Shown one piece after another: positions 5,252 through 5,776 of a stretch of 5,776 nt of DNA. Below the pieces are notes generated by a model that searched no databases, had not been told where the DNA came from, and saw nothing but the letters and a program-made list of their open reading frames with translations. The stretch comes from Rhodobacterales bacterium (GTDB lineage: Bacteria; Pseudomonadota; Alphaproteobacteria; Rhodobacterales; Rhodobacteraceae). The position numbers and the translations under genes were made by a program. Location: assembly GCA_025357355.1 (NCBI GenBank), contig JANXPK010000583.1, forward strand, positions 1-5,776, written 5' to 3'. Within the stretch, counting starts at the first letter, position 1; the number at the start of each line of letters is the position of its first letter.

Positions 5252-5776
5252 ATGCACGTCGTCTTTCGCGAAAGTCATGGGCTGGAGGAAACGGCCACGC
5301 CGTTCGATCCGGCGCAGGACCCGGCGGAGATGGTGGTGCTGTCGTATTCGGATAGCGATCTGGGCGCGTTTGCTGCCGGATGGCACCGGGCCGAAGGACG
5401 TTTGCCAAGCCTGCGACTGTGCAATCTGGTGGCGTTGCGGCATCCGCTGTCGGTGGACACCTATGTCGAACGGACGCTTTGTCAGGCGCGCGCGGTGCTG
5501 GTGCGGCTGATCGGCGGCGAGGCCTACTGGCCCTACGGTCTGGCAAGCTTGCGTGATCTGGCGCAGCGCAAGGGGATTGCACTGGCGGTTCTGCCGGGTG
5601 ATGGGCGGGACGATCCGACGCTGCAGGCCTATTCAACGGTGCCGAAATCGACGGTGCAGCGTCTGGCGGCGCTCTGCGATGCCGGGGGAGCGGTGGCTGC
5701 ACAGGCGGCCTTGGCGCAACTGGCACTGGCTGGCGGGCTCTATGCGCCGCCGGTGGTAGGCGAAAAGTTGGTGCCG
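5252..5776 (+). CDS. cobN: Cobaltochelatase large subunit CobN, 3' end outside the window
   Basis: CobN is the large, tetrapyrrole-binding subunit of the ATP-dependent CobNST cobaltochelatase, which inserts Co(II) into hydrogenobyrinic acid a,c-diamide. The frame stays open to the right edge, giving 175 codons of a protein that is normally well over 1,000 residues. The translation begins MHVVFRESHGLEETATPFD and continues with VVLSYSDSDLGAFAAGWH, then VRLIGGEAYWPYG, DLAQRKGIALAVLPGDG and STVPKSTVQRL. All are typical of the CobN N-terminal region. The gene starts 3 bases after the cobW stop. It belongs to the same riboswitch-controlled transcript, so cobalt delivery and cobalt insertion are co-regulated. 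Magnesium chelatase subunit H is a distant homologue, but the N-terminal sequence and the cobW linkage favour CobN. Confidence 0.95.
   Translation, partial: MHVVFRESHGLEETATPFDPAQDPAEMVVLSYSDSDLGAFAAGWHRAEGRLPSLRLCNLVALRHPLSVDTYVERTLCQARAVLVRLIGGEAYWPYGLASLRDLAQRKGIALAVLPGDGRDDPTLQAYSTVPKSTVQRLAALCDAGGAVAAQAALAQLALAGGLYAPPVVGEKLVP

Noticed and set aside
3953..5443. Long open frame (496 codons) on the minus strand opposite DUF1636, cobW and cobN
   Set aside because: The product is rich in R, Q, H and P, spans three well-recognised plus-strand genes and has no family features. It is a codon-bias shadow.

Overview
The window is a segment of a cobalamin (vitamin B12) biosynthesis locus from a GC-rich bacterium, most likely an alphaproteobacterium of the Rhodobacterales type. 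This rests on the strong G/C preference at third codon positions, on the late-cobalt-insertion (aerobic pathway) gene set with cobN and cobW, on a DUF1636-cobW-cobN gene order that I associate with that group, and on the protein sequences themselves. The assignment is by recognition, not by a database search.

Layout, left to right. (1) The 3' three quarters of cobD (aminopropanol attachment) on the plus strand, cut by the left edge. (2) A 117-base convergent spacer with two overlapping, mutually exclusive GC hairpins followed by an A/T-rich stretch. (3) A minus-strand operon, transcribed right to left: cobO (corrinoid adenosyltransferase), a HAD-family hydrolase with a TTG start, and cobQ (cobyric acid synthase). 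Both junctions are 4-base stop/start overlaps. (4) A tight divergent region holding a plus-strand cobalamin riboswitch with a complete B12 box and a readable expression platform. (5) A plus-strand operon under that riboswitch: a small cysteine-containing DUF1636 protein, cobW (cobalt-handling GTPase), and the first 175 codons of cobN (large subunit of cobaltochelatase), cut by the right edge.

The genes cover neighbouring steps of one pathway. CobW and CobN supply and insert cobalt into hydrogenobyrinic acid a,c-diamide, CobO adenosylates the product after reduction to Co(I), CobQ amidates four side chains, and CobD adds the aminopropanol arm. Two genes have no settled place in this scheme: the HAD hydrolase locked between cobO and cobQ, and the DUF1636 protein, whose cysteine pattern resembles thioredoxin-like [2Fe-2S] ferredoxins.

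The riboswitch lies just upstream of the DUF1636-cobW-cobN operon and should make the cobalt-insertion genes B12-repressible. The cobO operon has no riboswitch of its own visible here. I see no tRNA, rRNA, CRISPR array, insertion sequence or phage feature. The most interesting points are the riboswitch switching model, the ferredoxin-like reading of DUF1636, the embedded HAD gene and the overlapping divergent control region.
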